Counted from the stretch's first letter, positions 1 through 9,687 are shown. The stretch: 64,000 bases of DNA from Propioniferax innocua (GCF_006716235.1 NZ_VFOR01000002.1:496001-560000), one strand, 5' to 3'. Program-made: numbers and translations. The notes: generated from the letters alone by a model not told the origin.

Positions 1-165
1 GACGCCTACCTGCACGGGCGCCCCGCCGGGGTGACCGGTGACGACATCGTGGTGGCCCGCGTGACGACGCGGCGTCCTCCCCGCATCGGGGAGAAGGTCC
101 ATCTCCAGGTGGATCCAGCAGATATCCACGTGTTCTCCGACGCCACCGGCGAACGCATCTCCTGA
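1..165 (+). CDS. C-terminal end of an ABC transporter ATPase (partial)
   Basis: Only the last 54 residues are inside the window; the gene enters from the left edge and stops with TGA at 163-165. The visible tail ends with a VDPADIHVFSDATGERIS-type sequence, which is how the TOBE/MOP domain of MalK/UgpC-type sugar importer ATPases usually ends. The nucleotide-binding motifs are outside the window, so the family call rests on this tail alone. It lies 42 bases upstream of the DUF4032 gene on the same strand. Confidence 0.6.
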   Translation, partial: DAYLHGRPAGVTGDDIVVARVTTRRPPRIGEKVHLQVDPADIHVFSDATGERIS

Positions 166-207
166 CGCCTCCCCGAGCAGATTTCATCGGCATGCCACAC
201 TGAGGGC

Positions 208-1596
208 GTGCCGAGATTTCTGTCAGCGAAGCCGGATGCCGGCTTGATTCCCCTTCCGTGGAACCTCCCACTCGAGGAATGGCCACCGGAACATCTCGTC
301 GCGCTCCCACGCGGCATCTCCCGTCACGTGGTGCGGTTCATCCGCGTGGGCGATGAGGTGTATGCGGCCAAGGAGGTCATCGAGCATCTGGCGATTCGCG
401 AATATCGCCTGCTGCACGACCTCAACCGCTTGGGAACGCCCTCGGTGGAGCCGGCTGCGGTGATCCGCAGCCGCGTCGACCGTGACGGAAACCCACTCGA
501 CCCGGTGTTGGTCACACGCCACCTGCAGTTCGCCCTCCCTTATCGTTCGCTGTTCACCCAAGGTGTGCGTCAGAACACGGTCAACCGGCTGGTGGACGCC
601 ATGGTGGTGCTGCTGGTCCGCCTTCATCTGGTGGGTTTCCTGTGGGGTGACGTGTCGTTGTCGAACACCCTGTTCCGGCGTGACGCCAGCGAATTCGCCG
701 CGCACCTGGTGGATGCCGAGACCGGCGAGTTCCATGAGAAATTGACCGAGGGGCAGCGTGAACACGATCTGCAGATCGCGCGCGTGAACCTGTTCGGGGA
801 GTTCTGCGATCTCGAGGCCGGTGGTCTGCTGGATGCGGCTCTGGACCCCACGACGCTGGTGGAGGCCATCGAGAACCGCTACCGCGAGCTGTGGCAGGAG
901 CTCACCGGTGCCGAATGGTTCGACGATTCGGAGATGCACCGGATCGAGCGCCGAGTGCGTCGGTTGAACGCCCTGGGGTTCGATGTGGCCGAGCTGGACA
1001 TCACCACCGACATGGAGGGGTCCTCGGTACGGATCCAGCCGAAGGTGGTCGATCCGGGGCACCACTCGCGTCGACTGTTGAAGTTGACTGGACTGGACAC
1101 CGAGGAGAACCAGGCGCGACGCCTGCTCAACGACCTCGACACCTTCCGGGCACGGACCGGGCAGCAGGGGCTCGACGAGGCGATCGTCGCCCACGAGTGG
1201 TTGACGCAGCATTTCGAACCGGTCGTCACCGCCGTTCCCGAGGACCTGCGTGGAAAACGTGAGGCCGCTCAGATCTTTCACGAGGTGTTGGAGTACCGCT
1301 GGTATCGGTCGGAGGAGGCCGGCCACGAGATTCCGTTGGCCGAGGCCGCACAGGGCTATGTGAACGAGGTGCTGAGCTCCCTGCCCGATGAGGAGCTGAA
1401 CGCCGACCCCGTTCTCCCGGGCGGGCGTGAACTGGCCAACCCCTATGACCCGAGCCAGGGTTTCGCCGAGGACGTCGAAGAGATGCCGCTCGATCCGTGG
1501 GAGGAGGCCGCAGCATCGGAGGAGCCTGCCCCCATCGGCCACCTCGACATCGATGCGCTGCGCGCCAAGCACCGCCGCGGCAAGGACGACGAGTAG
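208..1596 (+). CDS. DUF4032 family protein with kinase-like fold
   Basis: A 462-residue protein starting with GTG, of the length usual for actinobacterial DUF4032 proteins. The N-terminal 180 residues read like a degenerate lipopolysaccharide-kinase/RIO-type kinase. There is an AAKE lysine near residue 50, a catalytic-loop-like WGDVSLSNTL near 150, where an HGDxxxxN motif would be expected, and a DAETGE segment near 170 in the DFG position. The C-terminal half is acidic and helical and carries the DUF4032 domain. The substrate is unknown. A CACACT box about 7 bases before the GTG would fit a leaderless transcript. The gene follows the ABC ATPase tail, a pairing I associate with this family in actinobacteria. 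The family call is good; kinase activity is only inferred. Confidence 0.75.
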   Translation: MPRFLSAKPDAGLIPLPWNLPLEEWPPEHLVALPRGISRHVVRFIRVGDEVYAAKEVIEHLAIREYRLLHDLNRLGTPSVEPAAVIRSRVDRDGNPLDPVLVTRHLQFALPYRSLFTQGVRQNTVNRLVDAMVVLLVRLHLVGFLWGDVSLSNTLFRRDASEFAAHLVDAETGEFHEKLTEGQREHDLQIARVNLFGEFCDLEAGGLLDAALDPTTLVEAIENRYRELWQELTGAEWFDDSEMHRIERRVRRLNALGFDVAELDITTDMEGSSVRIQPKVVDPGHHSRRLLKLTGLDTEENQARRLLNDLDTFRARTGQQGLDEAIVAHEWLTQHFEPVVTAVPEDLRGKREAAQIFHEVLEYRWYRSEEAGHEIPLAEAAQGYVNEVLSSLPDEELNADPVLPGGRELANPYDPSQGFAEDVEEMPLDPWEEAAASEEPAPIGHLDIDALRAKHRRGKDDE

Positions 1597-1694
1597 GCGT
1601 GAGAGATCGCGGGCTGCGCCATTTCTCTCCTGAACCAGTCACGCCGGTTCACCCACATGCCCATCCTCACCACCGCCAACGATGAGGAGCCCGA

Positions 1695-2179
1695 ATGAGC
1701 GAAGTGATCGAGGAGGCCCTGTCTGATGCAGGGATTCGAGCGTTGCTCGCCCTCGGACCGGTGATCGATTGGAACGCTCCCCCGAAGCGACGACCCAACA
1801 AGCGCTCGAGTTCGGCTGGACCGACGAGGGCGACGAGCTGTTGTGCTTCGAGGAGATGTTCGGTTCGGTGAGCGGGATCTCCGACACCGCTGCGGTCACA
1901 CTCGAGCACACGACCTGGGCCCCGGGAACCGATACCACGGCGGATGAACCGGTTCGCCGCATCTCCCACGTCATCACCGTCGTCAGGGACGATCTCGGCG
2001 CCAAACCCCAAGCGGTCCGGCTCGACACCGGCGCCTTCGCGGCGCGCTGGCTCCTGCCCGCAGGCACATCGGTTCTCGTGACGGCCGAGGACATTCGTTA
2101 CTGTTCACCGGATCTGACCGAGGCAGAAACCTTTCGAATCGAACAGCCCCACAAGTACGCCCAGTACCTCGGCGAATGA
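1695..2179 (+). pseudogene. Frameshifted copy 1 of a small unknown family (PHKYAQYL tail)
   Basis: The natural start is ATG 1695 behind GAGGAG (1684-1689). That frame gives MSEVIEEALSDAGIRALLAL and then GPVIDW, and is soon lost. The rest, from about 1779, is read in another frame to the TGA at 2177-2179. The intact paralogue at 20676-21173 aligns across the break with no gap: DWNAPPEATTQQALEFGW against DWTLGSDATQRHLESRGW, if one C is added to the C5 run at 1779-1783. Downstream, GAFAARWLLPAGTSVLV and FRIEQPHKYAQYLGE match the paralogue closely. The gene is therefore either a one-base-deletion pseudogene or an intact gene with a homopolymer undercount in the assembly. No function is recognised. 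Confidence 0.75.
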
Positions 2180-2211
2180 GTACCTCGACGAATGAGTACC
2201 TCGGCGAATGA
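2164..2211. repeat. Three tandem 16-bp units spanning a stop codon
   Basis: The unit gtacctcggcgaatga occurs at 2164-2179 and 2196-2211, with a one-base variant at 2180-2195. The first unit encodes the last codons and the TGA of copy 1 of the PHKYAQYL family, so each unit repeats the peptide YLGE or YLDE plus stop, out of frame with its neighbours because 16 is not a multiple of three. A fourth, weaker echo (cacctcggcgagcgag) follows. It looks like a recent slippage duplication of the gene end. Confidence 0.9.
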
Positions 2212-2247
2212 GCCGTAGGCACCTCGGCGAGCGAGCCGTCGGCGTCG

Positions 2248-3375
2248 TCAGAGATCGCGGGCGATCACGAGCCGCTGGATCTGGTTGGTGCCTTCGAAGA
2301 TCTGGGTCACCTTCGCCTCGCGCATGTAGCGCTCGACGGGGAAGTCGCGGGTGTACCCGTATCCGCCGAGCACCTGGACGGCGTCCGTGGTGACCGACAT
2401 GGCGGCATCGGTGGCAACCATCTTGGCGATGGCGGCCTCACGGACGAATTTCATGCCCCGGTCACGGCGACGGGCCGCGTCCAGATACAGGGCCCGGGCC
2501 GACGCCACCTTCGCGGCCATGTCGGCGAGCATGAACTGCATGCCCTGAAAGCCCGCGATGGCCTGACCGAACTGGTGACGTTCCTTGGCGTAGGCGCTGG
2601 CGGCGTCGAGAGCAGCCTGTGCCAGACCGGTGGCGCTGGCGGCGATGCCGAGGCGCCCTGAGGTGAGCGCGCTGAGCGCGATGGACATGCCCTTGCCCTC
2701 ACCACCGATGAGGTTGTCGACCGGGACGCGGACATCGTCATAGGTGACGGTGGTGGTGCTCGAACCGGTGAGGCCCATCTTCTTCTCGGGAACCCCGAAC
2801 TCGAGTCCGTCCGCGTCGGCGGGCACGTGGAAGCAGCTGATACCGCTCTTGCCCTCTCCCGTGCGGGCGAAGGTGATGTAGAAGTCTGCGTGTCCTCCGT
2901 GGCTGATCCAGGATTTGGTGCCGCGGAGGACGTAGTCGTCTCCATCGCGGGTGGCCCGGGTAGTCATCGCCGCGACATCCGAACCCGCGCCGGCCTCGGA
3001 GAGTGCATAGGCGCCGAGCAGCGAGCCGCCGAGCATCTCGGGGAGGAAACGCTGCTTCTGCTCATCGGTGCCGAAGGTGGCGACCGGGTAGCAGGTCATG
3101 GTGTGCACCGAGGTCCCGACGCCGACGCTCATCCACGCAGCAGCGATCTCCTCCAACGCCTGCAGGTAGGTCTCATATGGCTGACCGGAACCGCCGTACT
3201 CCTCCGGATAAGCCAGTGACAGCAACCCCATCTCGCCCATCTGGCGGAAGGTCTCCCGAGGGAATTCCTCGTTCTCCTCCGCATCGGCAGCCCGCGGCGC
3301 CAGTTCGGACTGAGCGAAATCTCGGACGACCTCGAGCAGATCTGTGGCGTCATCATTCGGCAACAGGCGTTCCAT
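2248..3375 (-). CDS. Acyl-CoA dehydrogenase
   Basis: A 375-residue flavoprotein, full length for the family. It oxidises acyl-CoA to trans-2-enoyl-CoA, passing electrons to ETF; chain length cannot be told. The N-terminal helical domain starts MERLLPNDD. The FAD/substrate segment YALSEAGAGSDVA lies mid-protein, followed by a GLTGSSTTTVTYDDVRVP beta-domain stretch. The C-terminus has QVLGGYGYTRDFPVERYMRE and IFEGTNQIQRLVIARDL, with the catalytic glutamate of the family in the EGT motif. ATG 3375 was chosen because GGGAGAG lies just upstream and the fold begins there; the open frame extends further up through repeat DNA without family similarity. It stands alone between two unrelated plus-strand genes. 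Confidence 0.9.
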   Translation of the reverse strand: MERLLPNDDATDLLEVVRDFAQSELAPRAADAEENEEFPRETFRQMGEMGLLSLAYPEEYGGSGQPYETYLQALEEIAAAWMSVGVGTSVHTMTCYPVATFGTDEQKQRFLPEMLGGSLLGAYALSEAGAGSDVAAMTTRATRDGDDYVLRGTKSWISHGGHADFYITFARTGEGKSGISCFHVPADADGLEFGVPEKKMGLTGSSTTTVTYDDVRVPVDNLIGGEGKGMSIALSALTSGRLGIAASATGLAQAALDAASAYAKERHQFGQAIAGFQGMQFMLADMAAKVASARALYLDAARRRDRGMKFVREAAIAKMVATDAAMSVTTDAVQVLGGYGYTRDFPVERYMREAKVTQIFEGTNQIQRLVIARDL

Positions 3376-3454
3376 CGTCTCTCCCTTGAGTCCCCGATCG
3401 GGTGAGTGAAGATTAACTGAAGGTGGCCCGGCGGTCCAAGCCTGCACCTCCATG

Positions 3455-3606
3455 CCCAGCGCTTGGCGCGGAGCCATGTGGTCGCCACAGATGATCGACA
3501 TGGATGTCTCGCCATACCCAGCGCTTGGCGCGGGTCCCTGCGATCGCGTCTGGCGCGGATCCATGGCCAGCGTCTGGCACGGCTCCATGGCCAGCGTCTG
3601 GCACGG
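3455..3606. repeat. Cluster of five AGCGYYTGGCRCGG repeats, partly in 24-bp tandem
   Basis: Two copies of cccagcgcttggcgcgg lie at 3455-3471 and 3517-3533. They are followed by a 24-bp tandem array (3546-3569, 3570-3593, partial 3594-3606) of the form gcgtctggcRcggNtccatggcca. The array sits upstream of the acyl-CoA dehydrogenase start. There is no unique spacer between units, so it is not a CRISPR. Regulatory or slippage origin cannot be decided. Confidence 0.85.
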
Positions 3607-4155
3607 AAATCGACACTCCCCATGTTCCACAACAGCAGTAGCTCCACAACACGGTGACGCGAACAGTCCCACACTGCGCTTGGCCTCCCACCGATAGGGG
3701 CCCCACACTTCGTTTTTCATTGAGGACACCTCATGTCCTCAACTCCGCTCCTCAGCGACAGATCCGGGGCCGCCGAGGTCAAGATCTGTCCTCAATGTTT
3801 TTCCATCCATATAGGGGGGTGCGCTCGATCCCTGCAATACATCGCCCCGAGCCAACCGGTCTCGCGGATTGACTCGGAATATAGGGACGCCCCTTGCAAG
3901 ACGGCTGAGTCCTTCCGCGTCGAGCAGCCCCACAAGTACGCCCAGTACCTCGGCGGCTGAGCCCCACCCTCGAGTCCGCCACGGGTGCCGACGTCTCCGT
4001 GTCAGGACGCGCGCGCCACCTTCACCGAGATCGTGTCGGACGGCTCTGCCAAAGTGCTCCGTGAAGTCGGCCGTTCCCGGAAAGTCCAAGAGCGCTGACG
4101 TCGTCGCGCATGTACCCTCACCCAAAAGAGCTCACAGCTAAAATCTCGCCCTCAG
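3607..4155. other. Gene-poor gap with one gene remnant
   Basis: Apart from the 3'-end remnant at 3906-3960, I see no convincing gene here. The short frames lack ribosome-binding sites and family similarity. A TAAAAT box at 4139-4144 could be the -10 element of the methylase gene that begins at 4156. Confidence 0.5.
3906..3960 (+). pseudogene. 3'-end remnant (copy 3) of the PHKYAQYL family
   Basis: The last 18 codons read AESFRVEQPHKYAQYLGG plus TGA, matching the ends of copy 1 (1695-2179) and copy 2 (20676-21173). The DNA shares about 31 consecutive identical bases with copy 1 around 2144-2174. Nothing upstream in this frame resembles the family, so only the tail was duplicated or has survived. 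It is a remnant, not a functional gene. Confidence 0.75.
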
Positions 4156-5177
4156 GTGAATCGCTTGGCCACCCCCTACGATCTGTCCGCACCACGGGCC
4201 GCGTTCTCCGTCTCCGCGGTGACGCGCGTACTCCGTGATCTTCTGGCCCCCGGCAGTCCGAGGCGCAGAAGAACTGGTTGCGCGCAGTCGCCAGTGTCAC
4301 CACGGCACAGCGGCCGGGTCTGGCGGAAGATCTCGTCGACATCCTCGAGGCCGAGCCATTCGAGGACGGGCACAGCCCGCTCGCGGCGCTGACCATCGGT
4401 GAAGTGGGCGTGTGTTACGAAGCGTTGATCGCGCTGACCGACAGTACCGCCCGCAAATCATCGGGCCAGTACTTCACCCCTGACGATGCGGCACATTTCA
4501 TGGCCGGGCAGTCCAGGACGTTCCCCGACGGGGGCTGGATGGATCCGTGCTGCGGCGTCGGGAATCTCGCGTGGCATCTGGCGTCGGTTCAGAACGATCC
4601 CGCTGAGTTCGTCCAGGGCCGGCTCATCCTGGTGGACTCCGACCGGGCCGCGCTGCTGTCGGCGGTCGCACTGATCGGGGCCGATTTCCTCGCCCAGGGC
4701 GACAGGGAAGGCCTGCGCGCGCTCCACTCGCGCGCGGTGCAGCGGGACTTCCTCTCCCCGGCTCCCCTGCCCCAGCACGATCACGTGATCGTCAACCCTC
4801 CGTACGCTCGCGCCCCCATGCAGCCGGGTCTGCGGACCCGGGCCACCCGCGAGTTCTTCGCGTTCTTCATCGAGCGGGTCGCGACCTCCGCCCGGGGCTT
4901 CATCGCCGTGACGCCGGCGTCGTATCTGGCGGCGCCCAAGTTCCAGATCCTCCGAGACGTTCTGGATGAGGCGAACGACGAAGACCGCGACCGCGCGGCC
5001 CTCGTGTTGAACTCCTCCATCCCGTACATCTGGTGGCGTGCATTGGATGGCGGGGTCCCCCTACCCAAGGGGGTGTTGTTCGGGACGCCCATCCCCGACT
5101 GCGCTGCCGACGACGCCACCCTCGCCGCGTTGGCCCGTGAGCTGCAGGAGACCGAGGACATGGCTGCTCCCGGTTGA
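4156..5177 (+). pseudogene. Class I N6-adenine DNA methyltransferase, frameshifted near the 5' end
   Basis: From TTG 4278 onward the frame encodes an adenine methylase. It has SGQYFTPDD near the N-terminus, SAM-binding motif I WMDPCCGVGNLAWHLA, and catalytic motif IV VIVNPPYARAP. The true N-terminus appears to be GTG 4156 (MNRLATPYDLSAPR), in another frame. The two frames join as RDLLAPRQSEAQKNWLR if one C is added to the C5 run at 4247-4251. The repaired protein would be about 340 residues, short for an Eco57I-type enzyme, and I see no target-recognition domain. No restriction gene is adjacent, so it is an orphan methylase or a decayed one. A start at TTG 4278 would lose only the N-terminal helices, so some function is possible. 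Confidence 0.7.
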
Positions 5178-5229
5178 GCGATCCCGCAGTGTCGGTAAGC
5201 GCATTCTCGATCACCGTGGCGCGGGCCGG

Positions 5230-5235
5230 TAGGCT
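5230..5235 (+). promoter_or_regulatory. -10 box of cysS, leaderless arrangement
   Basis: TAGGCT ends 6 bases before the GTG start at 5242, so transcription should begin at or next to the start codon. There is no Shine-Dalgarno sequence between them, which supports leaderless translation. No clear -35 is seen. Confidence 0.55.
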
Positions 5236-5241
5236 GAACGG

Positions 5242-6665
<1,424 letters not shown>

Positions 6666-6666
<1 letters not shown>

Positions 6667-7571
6667 TGGCCAAGAGCAGACGCACCGCAGGATCCGGTGG
6701 TCGGATCCGTCGCGGCCTCAAGGGGCGGGGACCGACCCCGAAGGCCGAGGACCGCCCCGCCCACAAGGCCTACCGCGCCAAACAGGCGCAGGGCCAGGCG
6801 AAGGCGAAGCAGTCGGCCAAGCCGAAGGCCGGTGCCGAGTGGGTGTTCGGACGCAACCCGGTGTTCGAGGCCCTGACCGAGGGCGTCCCGGTGCAGGGCG
6901 CCTATGTGGCCGAGGGTGCCGAACGCGATGACCGCATGCGGGACATCCTCAAGCACTGCGCCGACCATTCGATCGCGTTGCTCCAAGTGACCCGCGGTGA
7001 ACTCGACCGTCTGACCGGCGGTGGCGTCCACCAGGGCGTCGCGGTGAAACTGCCGACCTACGAGTACAAGGAAACCGCCGACCTCATCGAGGCCGGACGT
7101 GAGCCCGGCGCCGGTCCGGTCGTGGTGTGCGACCACATCACCGACCCCCGCAATCTGGGCGCCATCATCCGTTCGGCAGCGGCTTTCGGATCGGTCGGTG
7201 TGCTGATTCCGACCAGGCGATCGGCGTCGATGACCGCGGTGACGTGGAAGACGTCGGCCGGTGCGGCGGCGCGGGTTCCAGTGGCTCAGGCCACGAACCT
7301 GAATCAGGCTCTGCGCAGCTTCGCGAAGGCCGGCTTCCAGATCGTGGGGCTGGCAGGCGATGGGGACGCGACGATCGAGGAACTGCCCGGGCTCGATGGG
7401 CCCTTGGTGATCGTGGTCGGCTCCGAGGGCGAGGGGATGGCCCGATTGGTGCGCGAGAACTGCGATCAGGTGGCGTCGATCCCCATCACCAGCTCGATCG
7501 AATCGTTGAACGCCAGCGTTGCGGCGGCCATCGCCCTGTATGAGGTGAGCCGCCGCCGGCCGAAGGAGTGA
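6666..7571 (+). CDS. rlmB: 23S rRNA (guanosine-2'-O-)-methyltransferase RlmB, SpoU/TrmH family
   Basis: A 301-residue SPOUT methyltransferase that, by family, methylates the ribose of G2251 in 23S rRNA. The first 50 residues are a basic, disordered extension typical of actinobacterial members. The substrate-binding domain begins at EWVFGRNPVFEAL. The three SpoU motifs are clear: DPRNLGAIIRSAAAFG, IVVGSEGEGMARLVRENC and SIESLNASVAAAIALYE, which together form the trefoil knot. ATG 6666 overlaps the cysS stop codon. Confidence 0.93.
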
Positions 7572-7575
7572 CCCG

Positions 7576-7950
7576 GTGACCGCATGGCAGGTGCTCGGGC
7601 TCATCGCGCTGCTCGGCGTGGTGATTCTGACGACGCTCTCCTACGGTGCCGCCACCCATCAGTTGCGTCGAGACACCCGGATCGGGCTACCTGGAAAGGC
7701 CCTGCTCACTTCGAACAAGGCGTGGAATGACGGCCACCGTGCCGCACTCCCCTGGCTCATCGTCGCCGACGGTGCCATGTTCGTGGTGATGATCGCGGCG
7801 ATGATCGCGGTGGAGGCGAACTCGGCGCTTCCGGCCGTGGCTGTCGTGCTCGGCGGTCTGGCCACCGTCGCCGCTCTCGTACGCGGGACTCAGGTGGCCA
7901 ATGGTTCGGCGGACAGGGTGCGTCGACGGTCCAAGCGTCAACTCCGCTGA
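7576..7950 (+). CDS. Small SdpI-like membrane protein
   Basis: A 124-residue protein with an N-terminal transmembrane helix (residues 5-25) and two more hydrophobic stretches (about 60-82 and 85-102), ending in a very basic cytoplasmic tail. The central SNKAWNDGHRAALPW segment resembles the conserved AW..GHR motif of SdpI/YhfL-type proteins found singly in actinobacteria. It starts with GTG 4 bases after the rlmB stop, so it is probably co-transcribed. The role is unknown. Confidence 0.6.
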   Translation: MTAWQVLGLIALLGVVILTTLSYGAATHQLRRDTRIGLPGKALLTSNKAWNDGHRAALPWLIVADGAMFVVMIAAMIAVEANSALPAVAVVLGGLATVAALVRGTQVANGSADRVRRRSKRQLR

Positions 7951-8032
7951 GTCTGCGGCGTCGAACCCTGCCGCATCGGTGTTTCCATCTGCCGCAGCGG
8001 ACCCGCCCCACCTACCGCATCGAACCCTGCCG

Positions 8033-8078
8033 CCACCTCTACGTTGCGCCGGGCAGACGCGGCCCAGCGTCAAGATGG
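8033..8078. repeat. Imperfect palindromic intergenic element, copy 1
   Basis: A 46-base element beginning ccacctctacgttgcgcc and ending cccagcgtcaagatgg. It is nearly identical to copy 2 at 8126-8171. The arms can pair imperfectly around the core GCCGGGCAGACGCGGC. The two elements, plus the related perfect hairpin at 8985-9038, flank the pterin-dehydratase/SRPBCC gene. Confidence 0.8.
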
Positions 8079-8125
8079 AACCCCCGCTCAAGCACCACAA
8101 GCCACTACACCAAGCCAAACGCCAC

Positions 8126-8171
8126 CCACCTCTACGTTGCGCCGGGCAGACGCGGCCCAACGTCAAGGTGG
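8126..8171. repeat. Imperfect palindromic intergenic element, copy 2
   Basis: Differs from copy 1 at only two positions in 46 (agcgt/aacgt and aagatgg/aaggtgg). Those changes improve the pairing of its arms: ccacctctacgttg with caacgtcaaggtgg, two mismatches in 14. It lies 68 bases before the next start codon. Confidence 0.8.
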
Positions 8172-8239
8172 GGCCTCGGGTCTCAGGCGTTACCGGTAGC
8201 GTGACTCGCATCACCATCCGGCGCTCGAAGGAGGACGCG

Positions 8240-8971
8240 ATGAAGCTCGACATCACCACGTTGCCCGAGGGCTGGCGTCCTCTCGACGCAACCATCTGCG
8301 CCCGTTATCGAACCGGCAACTTCGCGACCGGACTCAGTTTCGTCCAACAGGTCGGCGAGCTGGCCGAGGAAGCAGATCATCACCCCGATGTGACGTTGAC
8401 GTTCCCCACCGTGGAGGTGCTGCTGATCAGCCATGACGTCGGCGAGGTCACCGACCGCGATCTCGCGCTCGCAGGCCGGATCACCCAGCTCGCGACCGAA
8501 CGCGGTCTCGAGCCCGATCTCGAACGCACCCACGAGGTGTCGGCGTGGGTTCCGGCATCGCCCGAAGACGTCTACGCATTGGTCTCGAATGTGCCCCGCA
8601 CCGGCGAGTGGAGCCCCACCTGCCGGAGTGCCGAATGGCACGATCCAGCGCAGACCGGCGTCGGCGCATTGTTCACCGGTCACAACGACGACGGAAAACG
8701 CCAGTGGACCTCTACCTCGAAGGTGACCGCCGCTGAACCTGGCGAGCGGTTCGAATGGGAGGTCAACGACGGCGCCACGCGCTGGGGCTACGTCCTCGCG
8801 CCGCACGAAGGCGGGACGCTGGTCACCCATACCTGGCACTTCACCGAGCGTGGGCACGCCTTCTTCATGGAGAAGTTCCCCAAGCCCTTGGTGGGCATGG
8901 CCAAACGCGAACAGGCTGCCCGTAAAGACATGCCGATCACTCTCACGCGAATCGCACGGCTCTTGGGGTGA
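8240..8971 (+). CDS. Fusion of pterin-4a-carbinolamine dehydratase-like and SRPBCC domains
   Basis: A 243-residue protein with AAGGAGG before ATG 8240. Residues 1-90 carry the full pterin-4a-carbinolamine dehydratase pattern: E-EAD-HHP at 43-49, F55, H65 and a following aspartate. The active-site histidine pair is therefore intact. From about residue 98 a SRPBCC (polyketide cyclase/START-like) domain begins at HEVSAWVPASPEDVYALVS and runs to the end, with the typical GEWSPTCRSAEW and GTLVTHTWHF strands. SRPBCC domains bind hydrophobic ligands. No aromatic amino acid hydroxylase, the usual partner of the dehydratase, is nearby. The joint function is unknown. Confidence 0.8.
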   Translation: MKLDITTLPEGWRPLDATICARYRTGNFATGLSFVQQVGELAEEADHHPDVTLTFPTVEVLLISHDVGEVTDRDLALAGRITQLATERGLEPDLERTHEVSAWVPASPEDVYALVSNVPRTGEWSPTCRSAEWHDPAQTGVGALFTGHNDDGKRQWTSTSKVTAAEPGERFEWEVNDGATRWGYVLAPHEGGTLVTHTWHFTERGHAFFMEKFPKPLVGMAKREQAARKDMPITLTRIARLLG

Positions 8972-8984
8972 CCCAACCGCACCA

Positions 8985-9038
8985 CGCTCCACTCCGGCGT
9001 TGCGCCGCATAGACACGGCACAACGCCGGAGTGGAGCG
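8985..9038. terminator. Perfect 18-bp hairpin between convergent genes
   Basis: cgctccactccggcgttg (8985-9002) pairs perfectly with 9021-9038 around an 18-base loop. It lies between the stops of the plus-strand SRPBCC fusion (8971) and the minus-strand cupin gene (9062), where a bidirectional terminator is expected. No T-tract follows. The loop core (gccgcatagacacggc) resembles the core of the two elements at 8033 and 8126, so it is also a member of that repeat family. Confidence 0.7.
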
Positions 9039-9061
9039 CTAAGTGAATACGGAGTCCGCTG

Positions 9062-9598
9062 TCAGCGGGTCAACTCGTCGATCAAATGCGCGCCCAAACC
9101 AACCTTCTCATAGTGCTCCTTGCACACCTGGATGTAGTCGAACACGTCGAAATGTCCGATGCTCTCACCGTTCTCGTCGAGCCAGATCAGCGGGCCTTTG
9201 ACCACGAAGTGCACTCGCATGGGCTCATCAGACTCATACGCCACCAGTGTGTGTGAACCACCCGGCGTCTCATACACGAAAGACCCGGCTGTAGCGGTCC
9301 AGTCGTACTCCAGGTATGCCCATTTGCCGCTGATCGTCCACGCGAACACCTCCTGAGGGTGGTAGTGCCGATTGACGAGTCCGGCTTCCTTGGCCATGAG
9401 CACATCGGCCCACATATTTTGCTGGACGTTGATCCACAAGGGTCGAGAGAACGCCGTGTCGCTCAAGGGCGCGAAATAGCGCTCATCACTGAGATCGGCA
9501 GCATTTGGAATATGCACCTCGGGCAGTGACCCAGGCTTGGAGTAGTTCTCGATCGGCTTGATGCCCCGCCAGAACTCCGTTGTTGCTTCTTCGGGCAT
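9062..9598 (-). CDS. 2,4'-dihydroxyacetophenone dioxygenase-like cupin
   Basis: A 178-residue single-domain cupin. The 2,4'-dihydroxyacetophenone dioxygenase family cleaves the side chain to 4-hydroxybenzoate and formate using non-haem iron. The metal motif VNRHYHPQEVFAW supplies H78, H80 and E83, and GGSHTLVAYE supplies H116. ATG 9598 has AGGAGG just upstream. It is the last gene of the minus-strand operon and follows the amidohydrolase by 89 bases. With pobA in the same operon, the expected product 4-hydroxybenzoate would be used directly. Other cupins of this family act on different ketones, so the exact substrate is inferred. Confidence 0.7.
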   Translation of the reverse strand: MPEEATTEFWRGIKPIENYSKPGSLPEVHIPNAADLSDERYFAPLSDTAFSRPLWINVQQNMWADVLMAKEAGLVNRHYHPQEVFAWTISGKWAYLEYDWTATAGSFVYETPGGSHTLVAYESDEPMRVHFVVKGPLIWLDENGESIGHFDVFDYIQVCKEHYEKVGLGAHLIDELTR

Positions 9599-9687
9599 GT
9601 TCCCTCCTGTTGCCTTCTTCCTGTCTTCTGCGGGCTGTTCGCCGCCCTTGACTGTGTGATGGTGACTCGTCTTTGAGCGGTCATGCC

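Noticed and set aside
223-1572. Long minus-strand frame opposite the DUF4032 gene
   Set aside because: It is the codon shadow of a high-GC gene: no family similarity, skewed composition, and the plus-strand frame has clear domain motifs.
3546-3606. Possible CRISPR array
   Set aside because: Units are directly adjacent 24-mers with no unique spacers, and no cas gene is nearby.
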